Positions 46,855 through 58,848 of a stretch of DNA of 64,000 bases are shown here, in pieces; positions within the stretch are counted from its first letter, which is position 1, and the number at the start of each line of letters is the position of its first letter. Location: assembly GCF_000002425.4 (NCBI RefSeq), contig NC_037265.1, forward strand, positions 3,970,503 to 4,034,502, written 5' to 3'. Under the pieces are notes generated by a model. It saw nothing but the letters and a program-made list of their open reading frames with translations, was not told where the DNA came from and searched no databases. The DNA comes from Physcomitrium patens. Its lineage: Eukaryota; Streptophyta; Bryopsida; Funariales; Funariaceae. A program made the position numbers and the translations under genes.

Positions 46855-47932
46855 TCAACCTTTATTTCTTATCTTATAAGTACCTTTATATCCTTTAATC
46901 CAAAAAAAAAAAAAAAATCTAAAATTCTTTGAAGAATTGTTGATCTTTACTTTCCACTTTCTCTTCAAAGTCATACATTTGATTTCCAATTCTTTGCCAT
47001 CAGTGTTGGCTTGTCTTTCTTTAGAATTGATGGCACTATCCATGGTTGCTATGCAATCTTAATAAATAATGTTTTTTGACTTTTATGTATTAGATATATT
47101 AAGCAAGGATCTCATATCTTTAATTATTTTGGTATTTCTATTAACAAATAATTTTTCTATATATTCTTCTAGGATCTTATAATTATTAGAAGAAGTAGTA
47201 AAATACCTTTTAAGTGGTATTTTTGTATCCTACAAAGAAAAATAGAAGTTAAGAATAAAAAAGAAAAAAGACAAAAATTTGAAATTCAAAGGCTACAATC
47301 TAATGTAAGTTCCTTTTAAAAAATTAATTAAATTATTTAATTTATTATTTTAATTAAAATAGATTTTGGATTATAAAGCAAGGAACTAAAAGAAAAAATT
47401 TGAAATATGATAAATAAAAATTAAGTAAGTTTTTTAGATTTTTTGTTTTATTTTAATTATTCAAATTTTAGTCTATGCATTTGGAACAAAGAGCAAGGAG
47501 TTGGAGGATAGAACCTAGGAAGAAGAAGAAAAAGAGGTAGTTATCTATTTTCTCTTTTAGAACTTAAATATAATAAAGAAAAATAAAACCTTGATTTTTT
47601 ATCCTATCCTTTAAATTTAGCTTATGATTGTTTAAAAATAATTACTTAAAATTTTATTTGATGATTTGTTAATAAGTGAAAAAATAGTTGGAAATTCAAT
47701 AGTTGCTCTTTTCTCCAAATGGAAATAGTTGGAAATACAAATAATTTTTTTTTCAAATTGATTTGATGCATAGAAGAAAATCTTTTGTCTATTAAATATC
47801 ATTGTTAAATAAGTGGTAGATAATTTTTTAACTATATTGTAAAGAAAGCTTAGGCTTCCTATTGATAACAAAATATCTTTGGATTAAGTGGTATATAAGA
47901 TTACTTCTATATAAGTTCGTTTTGTATAATAG

Positions 47933-47967
<35 letters not shown>

Positions 47968-48420
47968 ACTTAGAAAAATATTCAAGTAAGCATTTTTTTT
48001 TAAAATTCTTTTTGTTGGATTTCTTTTTTCCATTGAAAAGATTATTTAAGTAGAATGGAGATTGATAAGTACAAGATATTAAAAGTTAAATTTCATAGTT
48101 ATCTTTTGTTGCTTATTTTTATTATTTTTAATCTTTAAACTTTTTGCAATGATATTGTAATTATATAAGTTTAATACCCATTCTTTTAGGTTCCATAAAT
48201 TCATATTAATATAACCTTTAGAAAATCTAAAATCCTTAATAATTAATAATCTTCTTTGCTAAATAATAGAACTTCAATTTATGGACTTAATTAAAACATG
48301 CTTTAAAATCTATTTAAAGAATTTAAGATCTTTCTTTAGAAAATCTTAAAGAAAATTCAAAAAAATTATTTTAAAATATTTTGATAAATAGTAGAAGTAA
48401 TTTGGATCAAGGGAGTACTC
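46855..48420. other. AT-rich stretch, no gene supported
   Basis: Possibly leader and gag of the 45.3-46.8 kb element on the minus strand, but no motif supports this. A poly-A run lies at 47937-47963. Confidence 0.4.
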
Positions 48421-48429
48421 AATCTCTTC

Positions 48430-48690
48430 AACCACAAGAGACAATAGATTCAAATATAGCAGAAATAGAAGAGCTACCATCTATACTAATTAAACTCTTA
48501 GTTTAATTAAAAGATTTATCTATTCAAGTTTCAAAGGAACTTAGTATTGCTCCAATGCCTTCTAAACTTTTCATCTTCAAAGATACAAGATATGAAGATC
48601 TTTTGGCTAACTTAGAATGTTTCATTGAAATATCCACTATGTATTTGTATAACGGATATATAACTAAAGAGGATTCCAGTAGATTCTATA
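48430..48690 (+). pseudogene. Gag-like fragment
   Basis: One frame reads STQSLQPQETIDSNIAEIEELPS, then SKELSIAPMPSKLFIFKD and ANLECFIEISTM, a pattern seen at the N-terminal side of plant gypsy Gag (proline/glutamine-rich then a capsid start). It is cut by the LTR relic that begins near 48700. Low confidence. Confidence 0.35.
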
Positions 48691-49199
48691 GATGTTCTAC
48701 CACGTCATAGGGTATCTTAGAGGGTTTTGGGAGCCTTAAGATGATTTAGAAAGTTGCCAAAGAAGGATCTTGGACTTTCTTTGTTCCTAAGCTTCATAAA
48801 AACTTCTCAAGAAGCTTTCTAGGACCTAATATATACAAGACTCAAGGTTGAGGAGATCCTCAGTCTTAACAACTCACTTCTTCTAGTCTAGTCAAGAAGT
48901 TTTTACTTTATATCTAATTTTTCTTCTAATTTCAAGCTAATTCCATTTCTTGGTCTTGAATCCTTTTCTTGTATATGAATCCTAACAATTTTTTGAAACT
49001 TTCATAAAATAATATTAAGAGCTTGGTCTTTCTTGATAGAGAGTAGATTACCTCTCTTCTTAGAAGTACTATATCATTCCAAAGGTTGTAGATTACCCTC
49101 CTCTAGACTAATATTAATCTTTTCTTTATTTTATTCTTTTGGTTTTTCATTTTTATTTTTTTATACCATAGATCAGATTTTTTTCCTTTGAAGGCATGT

Positions 49200-50290
49200 G
49201 TTTTTTTATTTTTTATGGCAAAAGGTGGAAAAGTCAATGTGACAGACTCTAAAGAAATCAAGTTAGTTTCTATTATTAATGCTCTTGAAGCATTGATGAT
49301 CAAGAAAAAGACTTTGTTGAAGTAACATGGAAAACTATATATGACCATACATAATAGTTAAGGAGCCGGAGTGCCTCAACCACCACATCAAATTGTAATA
49401 GAGGTTCTAAATTTTTATACACATATATTTGCTTCAATAAATATGGAAGTCACATCCACTCAAAGTAATCATCTAATAACAACAATAGCAAAAAAATTAA
49501 GGTTCAACCTATCAAAAAAGTTCGATGGCATCCATTCAAAATTTTGTAGCTTTAAAAAATAAGTACGATTAATCACCTTGCTTCAATCTCAACAATATTC
49601 AACTAAAACATCTCATGTTGGTTTGATTAGAATCTTGCTCTTAGATCAAGCTTTATTTTGATTTGCTCCATTATTTGAAAATAATTTTCTTACATTGTAA
49701 AATTTTGAAGCATTTTTGGCAGCATTTGTGAAAGCATTTAGAGAACATGATAAGGTTCATTCTTCAACAACTAAAATTCAAAGCCTTTGACAAAGAATGC
49801 ATTCTACATCAACGTATGCCTCAGATTTTTGACAATTAGCATGTGATATAAATTAGAGAGAAGATGCATTGAAAAGCCAATTTTATTGGAGATTAAGAGA
49901 CAATGTCAAGAACTTATAGTTATCTATGCCAGATCTACTAATACTCAATGAAGCCATTAGTCAAGCTATAAAGTGCAATAATTATTTATTTCAATAATAA
50001 TAAGATAAATGTTCTTCAATTATGCCACATGTATATACCAATTATTCTGCAACTTCTTCACCATCCAATTCTAATGAGCTTTTGGAAGTAAAAGATATAT
50101 AGATTGATTTAGTTCGCTTCAAATTTCTTTCTGAGTAAGAAAAAAACATCAAAGGGAATTTGGCCCATGCTTATATTACAAAAAATGTAGCCATAAGATT
50201 AGTAATTGTTCATAGAAACACCAGCATACATATCAAATGAGAAGTGCTGCCACATCATCAAAAGCGTTGTAAGAAGATGAGGGCATCCAA
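49200..50290 (+). pseudogene. Gag of the plus-strand truncated chromovirus
   Basis: Reads MAKGGKVNVTDSKEIKLVS, EALMIKKKTLLK, LRFNLSKKFDGIHSKF, FEAFLAAFVKAFREHDK and ends with a zinc knuckle remnant CLYYKKCSHKISNC (about 50180-50220). More than ten stops. The order and the knuckle identify it as gypsy Gag. Confidence 0.65.
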
Positions 50291-50304
50291 GCATAGTAGA
50301 GACC

Positions 50305-51135
50305 ATGCAGTTGAATTCTTCATTATCACAAACCAAAAAAGATCATGAATTCTTTGTCAATCCTTTCCCTTATTTTACTACACTTGTACAATTAGGAGTT
50401 ACAAAATTAGAATGTTATACATTACTTAACTCGGGAGCCGCTGCATATTTTATTGACAAATTTTTTTTTAGATCATATAACATTTGTATGGTCAAAAAAT
50501 CCAAAGTTATACGTATAGAAGTAATAGATGATCGACCTTTATCCTCTAGAGACATCACTCATGAAATAATTCTATTAGAAATAACCTATGACAACCATAG
50601 CAATCAAGTAGTATTCAACGTCATTAAATCACCATCAAGTCTAGTCATTTTAGGACTTTCATGGCTTAAAAAATACAATCTACATATAGATTGGATATCT
50701 TAAAAGTTAAAATTTTCTCTAATAGATCATAGAATCCCTAGATCTAAGAAAAAAGCTTCTACCATTTGACATGCCAAAACTTAAACAACATTTATTTATT
50801 AGAGCTAGAGCATTTGTGAAGGTGATTAAACAAGATACTACATTTTTTAGCTATGCAAATCCACAATTGAAACTTGTGGTTGCTACAACAATAATTCTAA
50901 AGGGATATAAGGATTTTATAGATGTATTTGAAAAGAAAAATGCAGACATCATGCCAAAGCATCACCCTTATGATCGTGTGATTGACCTTTAACAAGGTGC
51001 TCAACCACCATTTGGATCCATCTATAATTTATTCCAAAATGAATATGCAACTTTAAAAGAATACATTGAGGAAAATTTGGCTAAGAATTTTATTCGACAT
51101 TCCGAATTACCAGGTATTGCTTTGATATGTGTAGA
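50305..51135 (+). pseudogene. Protease and start of RT, truncated chromovirus
   Basis: Open for 132 codons: retropepsin region with LLNSGAAAYFIDK, where the catalytic D of LVDSGA is N, then SLVILGLSWLKKYNLHIDW. A stop at 50701 precedes a second open part (50771-50992) with GYKDFIDVFEKKNADIMP and HHPYDRVIDL, the typical RT entry, then PPFGSIYN and EYIEENLAKNFIRHSE. It ends where unrelated sequence begins. Confidence 0.75.
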
Positions 51136-51212
51136 ATACATATGAGTTTTTTTGTATAAGATGTTGGAAAAATAGACTAATAATCCAAAGAATAGTCAGT
51201 TCAGGAGGATGG

Positions 51213-54200
51213 TGTCATGTTGTAACATGACTATATGGTAAAAATATAAATGAAAAAGATATTATTAATATTTAGTCATCTTGGATGTTAGAAACAGTGG
51301 CCAATTCTAGTGCCAATATTCAAGGTCAATTAATGTCACCCCACCGACATCATCGAACCAAGTACCCTCTGTACCAACAGGACAACCATGATCATTTTCC
51401 AACCCTACATGGAACAAGCCTAGTAGATATATACCGATAGAGACACCCAATATGCATGATGGAGGTACAAGAAGACCACTTCGTCGTTTCCATTGTAAAT
51501 AGGTTGTTCATTATGCCAATGAATGTTCCAATCGCAAAGCTAGTGATGATTATGCGCTAGTATGAAGGAATTGCAAGTAGTCGAGGCATACTTATCAGCA
51601 ATGTAATACTCCGTCCAATTTCAATAAACGAGATTAGCAGATCTAAAGCCAAAGAAAAATTGAGGAGATAAATCAAGGTCCTCAAGATTCTCCGATAAAT
51701 CGAGTGGACTGTGTTTGAGCAGTTCTAACTAGGAGTCGGTAAAAAGAAAAAGGACCAATCCCATATTTGGGTGAATCTGATATAAACGACCAATTTGACC
51801 CAATTACGGGGACATCCAATCTAAGTCTTGGTATGGGCCTCTTATCCAATATAAGATCTGATTTGGTTAAGCAATCCAATGAGATCCCGAATACGGAGGC
51901 TTGGGTTCCATTTCAAGCTGTTCTATTCTTAATGCCATTTCAGAAGAAACGTCCTTTCTGTGGAAAGATCCTCTTAGAAGCAGGAATTCCGGGGAAGTAC
52001 CATCTGCTATTCCAATTTGGAGTCCAGGGCGGGAGAAAAGGGGACCACATAGAGTTAAAAAAGAGGAGAGGATAAGGGAAGGGGCATTCAAAGATCTAGA
52101 TTGTGGGGTCGGAGAGCTAGCTTCAAGCTCCTTTGAAAAGTATAGAATTGGATTTCATAGGATTTGGAAGGACTTTTGTAATCGTTGCTGAAAGTCAATG
52201 TTTGTATTTATGATTTGGATTTTTTTTTTGCAATAAAGCTAAGACTAGTACTCTTGACTGTTTTGTGAAATTGGAAAAACTTCTACGGTTGAAATTTAGG
52301 AGTATCTAGAGGATTGAGTATGTCGAGTGCATGCAAAAGTTTGTATTAATCTGACGAAATAGATAGAGGATATTTGACCATTAGTGTAAAGAGCTATCAA
52401 AAGTTACTAAATTAGGATTCTTTAGGATTTTTGTAATATCTGGAGATCTACTAGCTAAAATAAGGTGATTTTTGGCATGATAAGTCGAAGACTTCTAAGC
52501 GGCAGTCAAGATACATCAATGTGGATTAACGGCGTTGTCGGGGTAGAGAGAGTTTGCCTCAAGAAAACGTTGGGATTCTAGTTGTCACTAATTATTCAAT
52601 CAAGCTTGAAAATAAGGGAAGCCCTAAGTTTATATATAATTTTTCCCTTTTGAGTAATTACACCAAATACACAATCCTCAAGTAACCTACAACTTCTAAA
52701 ATATGATAAAATCTTCTAAAACCTTATTTAGTCTTATGTGGAGATTTTCTTGAACTTCAACACCTCATATCTCCTAATCCGACCGTCCAAACAAATTCAA
52801 TTTTTACATGAGGTACTGATGTATTCTTATTAACTTCTACAACAAATTTCAACTGCAAATTTGTTGCAGATCTTGAGATATCTTAAAAATCCTAACAGTC
52901 GCTTCAAATCCTTGTCTTTATACATCCGTATGAAATTTTCTTTATATCTCACAAAATATAAGCTCAAATGCCACGAAATATGTATGTATAGCTTTTTAAC
53001 ACAAAAATTTACATTCTTCAAAAGTTTGTGCCCAAAATTCATCCGAATGCTCAAGTTATGGCTCCAACCATTACTACAAATAAAACCGCTTACTTACAGC
53101 CTTTGATTTGGAAGCACCGCCTTCAACTCCTTACAAATCCTTCATATGAACTCAAAAAGTAATAATTCTTTCAAGAAAGATATAGGCCTTGAAATCGTTG
53201 TTCTAGTCGCACCTTCGGAACTTCAAAAGCTACTGTAAAACTCCTCGTATCCTCAAAAGAGTAACAGTATGTCTTAAATAAACACCTTAACTTCAAATGG
53301 CTATAATTTCTTCACCCTAATTCCAAATCCTCTAATTTTTGTACAAAAATTGTACCCCAAATTCTAAAATTTACAACCCTAGCTTGTAATCTCCAAATGC
53401 CTTCAAAAGAGGAACCCTAATCTCTAATAAGGCCTCGTGCAGCCTCCTTGAAGCCCATTGGGCATGGTATTCGACCAACAGGGATGAAGTTCTCCATTCC
53501 TTGTCTTCATCCGACCATGCCTTGCTTTCATCCCTTTCAATTAACCTCCTACTAGTTTAGATTTTCATCTTTAGGTTTCCACCTTCTTCCAAGGCTTCAT
53601 ACTAAACATTTAGGTCTTATATATATATATATATATTTATTTATGTATTTCAATGTCAATATCAAAAGAAGTAAAGAAACAAAGTAAAGTTTCTTATACC
53701 AACTCTTTTTAATTTAATCTACTAGCCACTCTAACACACATCTAGATTTATCAACATATAATATGTTTTAGCTAATTTTTACATACTGTAAGCATTTATA
53801 ATATGACAATATTTTCTTGCAACTTGTAAGTTAGATTGCATTGAAACTTTTTGAGCATTTAGAAGGCTTGCAAAGACATTAGTAGTAGAAATTTACAACA
53901 ATCGAATGGTCAGATTGAGAATTACAGTTTGTTGAAGCTCTCTATTTAGAATCAGGATTAAAAATAAAATAAAAATAAAATAAAATAAAATAATAATAAA
54001 ATAATAATAAAATATTAATAAAATAATAAAATAAAATAAAATAATAAAAAATAAAAACTAACAAATATCAAAAGACTTTGTACTTATAATATCTTGAAGT
54101 TATTAAAAATAGTGTTTCTAAGCACTTTGTATTGGGATTAAGCTTTTACATTGAAATTTAAAATAATTTGTATTTAGATGGTTGAAACACACTAGCGTAC

Positions 54201-54282
54201 CTGGATACTTAGAAAATATTATTTTATCTTCCACAGCTAGACGCTCGGTGCGTTCTCGAGCAAGATAGTACACAATATGACA
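51213..54282 (+). mobile_element. Solo LTR of the TGTC...GACA superfamily, with a nested repeat
   Basis: TGTCATGTTGTAACATGAC...ACAATATGACA, flanked by ATGG (51209-51212) and ACGG (54283-54286), one CpG-to-TpG step apart. The terminal palindrome is intact (TCATGTT-GT-AACATGA). The body is a diverged version of the main LTR up to about 52535. A repeat (52536-53806) is nested inside. An (AAAAT)n-like microsatellite lies near 53963-54055. A purine-rich GGAGGATGG precedes it, but I read the flank as target site. Confidence 0.82.
52536..53806 (+). repeat. Nested LTR-like repeat (about 1.27 kb)
   Basis: TGTCGGGGTAGAGAGAGTTTGCC...TAATATGACA, homologous to 39786-40755. Left flank GCGT (52532-52535), right flank ATAT (53807-53810); they could be a decayed ACGT duplication. 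The host LTR resumes with CTTGCAAC, corresponding to GTTGCAGTC in the main LTR. Confidence 0.65.
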
Positions 54283-54942
54283 ACGGATGGTTAACTTAAT
54301 TATTAAAAGTGGTTAATTATAGGATTACAGTTCGAATGTAGAAATAAAGAGTAAGTATAGAGGAGTTGTAGAAGTTAGTTTGAGGGCTAGACTGTGATAG
54401 TCATGAGCCAGGGTAAGCTTGGTTCTACTTCTTTGTCTCTTTGTTTCTTTGTTGTTGAAAAGTAATAAATAGTTTCTGAATACTGAGAATTAAGTCTGTA
54501 CAATAAATTAAAAATTGATTTATGAGTTATTGATTATGTAATTGGAGCTCTGAGTGATTGAATTATATGAAGAGTTATTAGAAGATTATGATTGTTGTTT
54601 ATTGAGAGCTGTGTGTATTTTGACAGAAAAAGTCTATGATTATAGAAATTATATGAATTCAAATTGATTGGAGTGAATTTTGTTATTTCTGGTGTTGGAT
54701 GGAAATTATGTATTTTGAGTGGTCTTTTGAGAGTGTAGGATTATACACTATTGTTATTAATTGATGAAGGAGTATTGTTACTGGGAGAAAGTATTGTAGT
54801 GTTTCTTGGTATTTTAGTGGTTCGGAATACGGTTAATTGTATGACCCTAACAAGTAAAACTCATGCACTTAGTCTTTCTTTATATTCAAATTTTTCTATA
54901 TAGGTTTATTCTGAAAAGAATTAAAGAATAAGTAAAATGACA
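54283..54942 (+). repeat. Probable LTR end of a Tat/Athila-like element
   Basis: Non-coding sequence immediately upstream of a tRNA-Asp-type primer site; ends AAAATGACA. Its start may lie left of the solo LTR at 51213 and cannot be fixed. Confidence 0.4.
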
Positions 54943-54951
54943 ATCGTATTT

Positions 54952-54969
54952 TGGCGTCGCTATCGGGGA
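54952..54969 (+). other. Primer-binding site, tRNA-Asp type
   Basis: TGGCGTCGCTATCGGGGA, differing at three positions from TGGCGCCGTTGCCGGGGA, the tRNA-Asp complement common in plant Athila/Tat-type elements. Confidence 0.7.
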
Positions 54970-55189
54970 TAGATAATAGCATTGAGTGTTAAGAATTAAT
55001 TGCCAGTTTAGTTAGATGGAAGATAGGAAGCAAATTTAGTAGAATATAATGAAAGAATATGGTTATTAAGAATGAAAAGTTAACGGTAAAGAAAATACAG
55101 CAGTCAAAAGAAAGAATAGAGAGATTGCAAGCAAGAAATTTATTGTGTAACGAGCAAGAACAAAAGTTTAAAAGGATTCATTCATAAAG

Positions 55190-56198
55190 TTGGATTAAAC
55201 CATGGTTGCATGCCTGTTGACATATCCGAGTATATCCAAAAACTAATTGACATCAAATATTTCAGAAGTATATATCCTTAGAAAAATTGCCAAGAACACT
55301 CGCAAAAAATTTGGTCAATAGACCATTGTTTCCCTTAAGGTCGTTAACTACAAGTGGGAGAATCACAAAAGAACTGGATACTCCATTGGATATGTTTCTA
55401 ATAACAAAAGCTTCTAATTCTATCAAAATTTGTTTCGTAGAGTGGCATAAATTACTATTCAATAATGACTAATTCAGTGTATTTCAAAATTCATTTTTTT
55501 CAAACTCAATTCAATCGAATAACTTAGTAAGGGACAATAATAGTAAATTAAAAAAACTTGAAAATTAAGAACAATCAATTGGAAAAGGTACCAATTACTT
55601 TGATAAAAGATTAAGTGGAACATTATTCTCTTCAATAGCAACAGGTGGTCCAACGGTTCCAATAGTAGTACAAATGGGTGACGTGAGCGATTGCAAAATG
55701 AGCATGGCTCCATTATCTACTTTTAGGGGTTTTTCGAGTGCGGATCTTGATCAACAATTGTCTTAGTTTCTGACAGCATGTGTAGCAAATAATGGAAGAA
55801 CTGAAGGTATTTGGTTAAGATGGTTGCCAACAATCTTAAAAGATATGGAGATTGAATGGTACAACCGTTAACCAATGGATCAACTTTCCAATTGGAAAGC
55901 ATTGAAGAATACATTTTTAATCCATTTTCACCCAATTGGTTTTGAGAATCGACTTTGAGAAAGATTAATGACTAACAAAATGGATCATGGAGAGGCAATG
56001 GAATCATATTATGGTCGTATGGGAGATATATTCCGCAAGTGGCCAAATCACCAAATGCTAAAGGCTTTTGCATTATCCATTTTAATCAATGGATTGCACC
56101 AACTAAAATTTTTTGTAAAAGAGGCTCAACCAAATATGGTAACTGCATCTCTTAATAGAGCCAAGTTTAGAAGGAATGCCATTATGATCAGTTTTTAA
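55190..56198 (+). pseudogene. Gag of the Tat/Athila-like element
   Basis: Pieces in one or two frames: an N-terminal part (MPRTLAKNLVNRPLFP), then the retrotransposon Gag core with WLRWLPTI, MEIEWYN, LSNWKALKNTFLIHF, RLMTNKM, EAMESYYGRMGDIFRKWP and a final open 76-codon stretch (55968-56198). The W..LP..I.W..L...F pattern is that of the Pfam Retrotrans_gag domain. Several stops. The protease and N-terminal pol part that should follow are missing; a main-family relative begins at about 56270. Confidence 0.6.
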
Positions 56199-56269
56199 CT
56201 GCAGGTGCCTCGATGATTCCAGTTCAAGGCAGCTATCAAAATCTAACTTAGAACAGATAGGTGAGTAGT

Positions 56270-56850
56270 TAGAAAAGGCCCACTAATAGGTTATATGCCT
56301 TCTGAATTAATATATAGACAAAAGCCAATAATGCCAATAGAAGATGTAGTACGTACATGGGGTGTATTGCCTTGGAAAAATGATCTCAATAGAGAAGAAC
56401 TTTTAGCATTACGGATTCAACAGCTAGAAAGAAGGCCCAATGATATTAAAATAGTAATAGAAAAATTGAAAGAAGCAAGGAAAAAGAATAAAGAAAGATT
56501 TGATAAAAAACATCGACTACAACCTAAGGCTATTAAAGATGATGATTGGATATTAGTTTATGATAGTAGCTTAGACAATCAACATGGCACTATGAAGAAG
56601 TTTACAAAGAGATGGTTTAGACCATATATTGTCAAAAAGGCACACAACAATGGAACATATTCATTACAAGAACTTCATGGTACAGAATTGAAGGTATTCA
56701 TAGCAGGCAAACAAATCAAGTTATTTAAACAAAGAGATGAAGATATTTTTTTTTTGATGAAGAACAAACTTCAATACAAGATATCGAGATTGGAATAGAA
56801 GAGCACACTAAAAATCAAGAATTGTACTAAGATGAAGAACATTCCTCATC
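56270..56850 (+). pseudogene. Integrase C-terminus of a divergent main-family relative
   Basis: Open for 167 codons (56295-56798) and alignable with copy 2 integrase: GYMPSELIYRQKPIMPIE against GYMPVELMTGQKPIMPIE, then RFDKKHRLQPKAI, DWILVYDSSLDNQHG and KRWFRPYIV. Protein similarity is clear but DNA is diverged, so this is an older or sister lineage. It is 5' truncated near 56270; its own LTR follows at 56910. Confidence 0.82.
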
Positions 56851-56859
56851 AACATATTG

Positions 56860-58844
56860 AAGAATTGTTGGTGCATGCCGGAGGATGCACAGATTCAGGG
56901 GGGGGTAGATGTCATGATGTAATATGACTAGTAGGTGAAAGGGTGAAGAAATATATCATATTTTGAGGATCTCACTTCAAAAATATTGTAACAAATTATC
57001 TTGGAAAAATAGATATTAGTAAAGAATAGATATGAGGGTAGAAAAATTAAAGGTGCTAATGTTGCCTTTTTACAAATTATGCTTCTATTTACTTTGTAAG
57101 GCCATAAATAAGGCAAAACAAGGTAGATTAGAAAAATAAAGGATATAGACATATGTAGGGAGGAGTTAGGAGTGAAAATTAGTAAAAATTACCTCAAGAA
57201 GATGAAAGTTGATACCCGGAGAGGACCGGTTATGAACCAAGGTCGAAATAAAACCCTAAGGCACAAAACAGAGTCTCGACGACGATTCCAGGACTCTTTG
57301 GCAGATCGAAGAGTGGAGTTTGATAGAAGATTGGATAAGGTTTCTATAACCATTGATTTTGGACGATTTAAAAGTGGATATGACTTTGTAAGAGCTTTGC
57401 AAAAAGGAGGTTTGTTTTGGATGACTTGGATTTTATGAAATAAAATAGAGTTTATATTTTGAGTGATTTCAAGAGTTTTGTTGTAGATCTACGGATGAAA
57501 TTTTTTGGATTCATGATTATAGTTGTGTTAAATACATGTTGTGAATTTGAGTTCGATCTAACGGTTGAAGCAAGAGATATTGAGGTTTAAGTGGGTCAAG
57601 GTCTCAGAAAATAGAATTTTAGGTCTAGTGAGGGTTTTTAAGATTTCATGCAATCTACTGTTTGGATTGGAGTAAAATTTGTGTGAGAGGGTATCAGACT
57701 TGTTTTTCTATGTCCATGAGAAATTTGAAACCAATCGAACGGCGCAAAGAAGAGAAATTAGCTCCAGAAGGTTGGCATCAAGATTAAAGAAGGAGGCCGG
57801 CTAACACCTAAACACATTTTTGAGGTTTTCGTCAATTTGGTAACTCCGATCCTTTTCAAATTTTTTTTTGCTTGTTTTAAACTTGATTTTTAAGAAGTAT
57901 GCAAATTTTGAATTGAGATCAACGGTTTAATCATTATATATTGAGGTTTAAATCTGTCATAGGAATTACTAGGATTTGGATTAGGGTTTGGCTAGGGTTC
58001 GATTTAGGGTTTGATTTAGAGTTTAGGGTTTAGGTTAGGGTTTGATTTAGGATTTGGATTAGGATTTGGATTAGGGTTTAGATTAGGGTTTGGATTAGGG
58101 TTTGAATTAGGGTTTAGAGTTTGGTTAGGGTTTGATTTAGGATTTGATTAGGGTTTGATTTATGGTTTGGATTAGGGTTTGAATTAGGATTTAGGATTTG
58201 GTTAGGGTTTGATTTAGGATTTGGATTAGGGTTTGAATTAGGGTTTAAGATTTGGTTAGGGTTTGATTTAGGATTTGGATTAGGATTTGATTAGGATTTA
58301 ATTTAAGATTTGGTTTAGGATTTAGGATTTGATTAGAGTTTGGATTAGGGTTTAGAATTTGATTTATGGTTTGATTTAGGGTCTGGTTTAGGGTTTGATT
58401 TAGAGTTTGGTTTAGGGTTTGATTTATAGTTTGGTTTAGGATTTAGGATTTGAAATAGGATTTGATTTAGGATTTAATTTAAGGTTTATTTAGGATTTGA
58501 CTTAGGATTTAGGATTTATTAGGGTTTAAGATTTAATTAAGTTTGGTTTAAAGTTTGAGTGAAATTTAATAGGATTTTAACTAGAATTAAATTAAGGTTG
58601 AATTGATATATATATTTGAGTAATATTTGTGATCATTCTAATATTTCTTTAAAAATTTTATTGTTTGTTTGAAATTTCTTTGAGTTGTTTTGAATTTGAT
58701 TACGTTTGTTTACCATTATTATAGTCTAATTAGAGCATTGTTAGTATTCTATTAGAATTAGGATTTTGTTATCACAATTTCTATTCTTTCTTCTACAGCC
58801 AGGTGCCCGGAGCATTCTCAAGCAAGACTTCACACATTACGACA
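56860..58844 (+). repeat. Polypurine tract and 3' LTR of the divergent relative, with telomere-like array
   Basis: A conserved 3' leader (GGTGCATGCCGGAGGATGCA) and tract CAGGGGGGGGTAGA end at 56909; the LTR runs 56910-58844 (1935 bp), TGTCATGATGTAATATGAC...ACATTACGACA. It is the same type as the solo LTR at 30938. The right flank is ACGG (58845-58848), followed by Tat pol. This links the telomere-array LTR to a coding element. Confidence 0.85.
57970..58545 (+). repeat. TTTAGGG-like array in the 3' LTR
   Basis: About 570 bp of GGATTTGG/GGGTTTGATTTAGGGTTTAGG units, longer and better preserved than the array at 31955, with many exact TTTAGGG or TTAGGGTT words. Confidence 0.85.
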
Positions 58845-58848
58845 ACGG

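Larger units (their letters stand above)
48700..51135 (+). mobile_element. Truncated chromovirus-like element, plus strand
   Basis: LTR (5' end truncated, about 48700-49009), decayed primer site (AATATTAAGAGC at 49011), gag, protease and the beginning of RT. It is the same family as the minus-strand element at 33.8-37.7 kb, so the two form a large inverted repeat about 11 kb apart. RT is cut at about 51135 after GIALICVEY. Confidence 0.72.

Noticed and set aside
51200..51212. GGAGGATGG before the LTR at 51213 as a polypurine tract of an intact 3' LTR
   Set aside because: ATGG matches ACGG on the far side as a decayed target duplication, and no matching internal region precedes it, so a solo LTR fits better.
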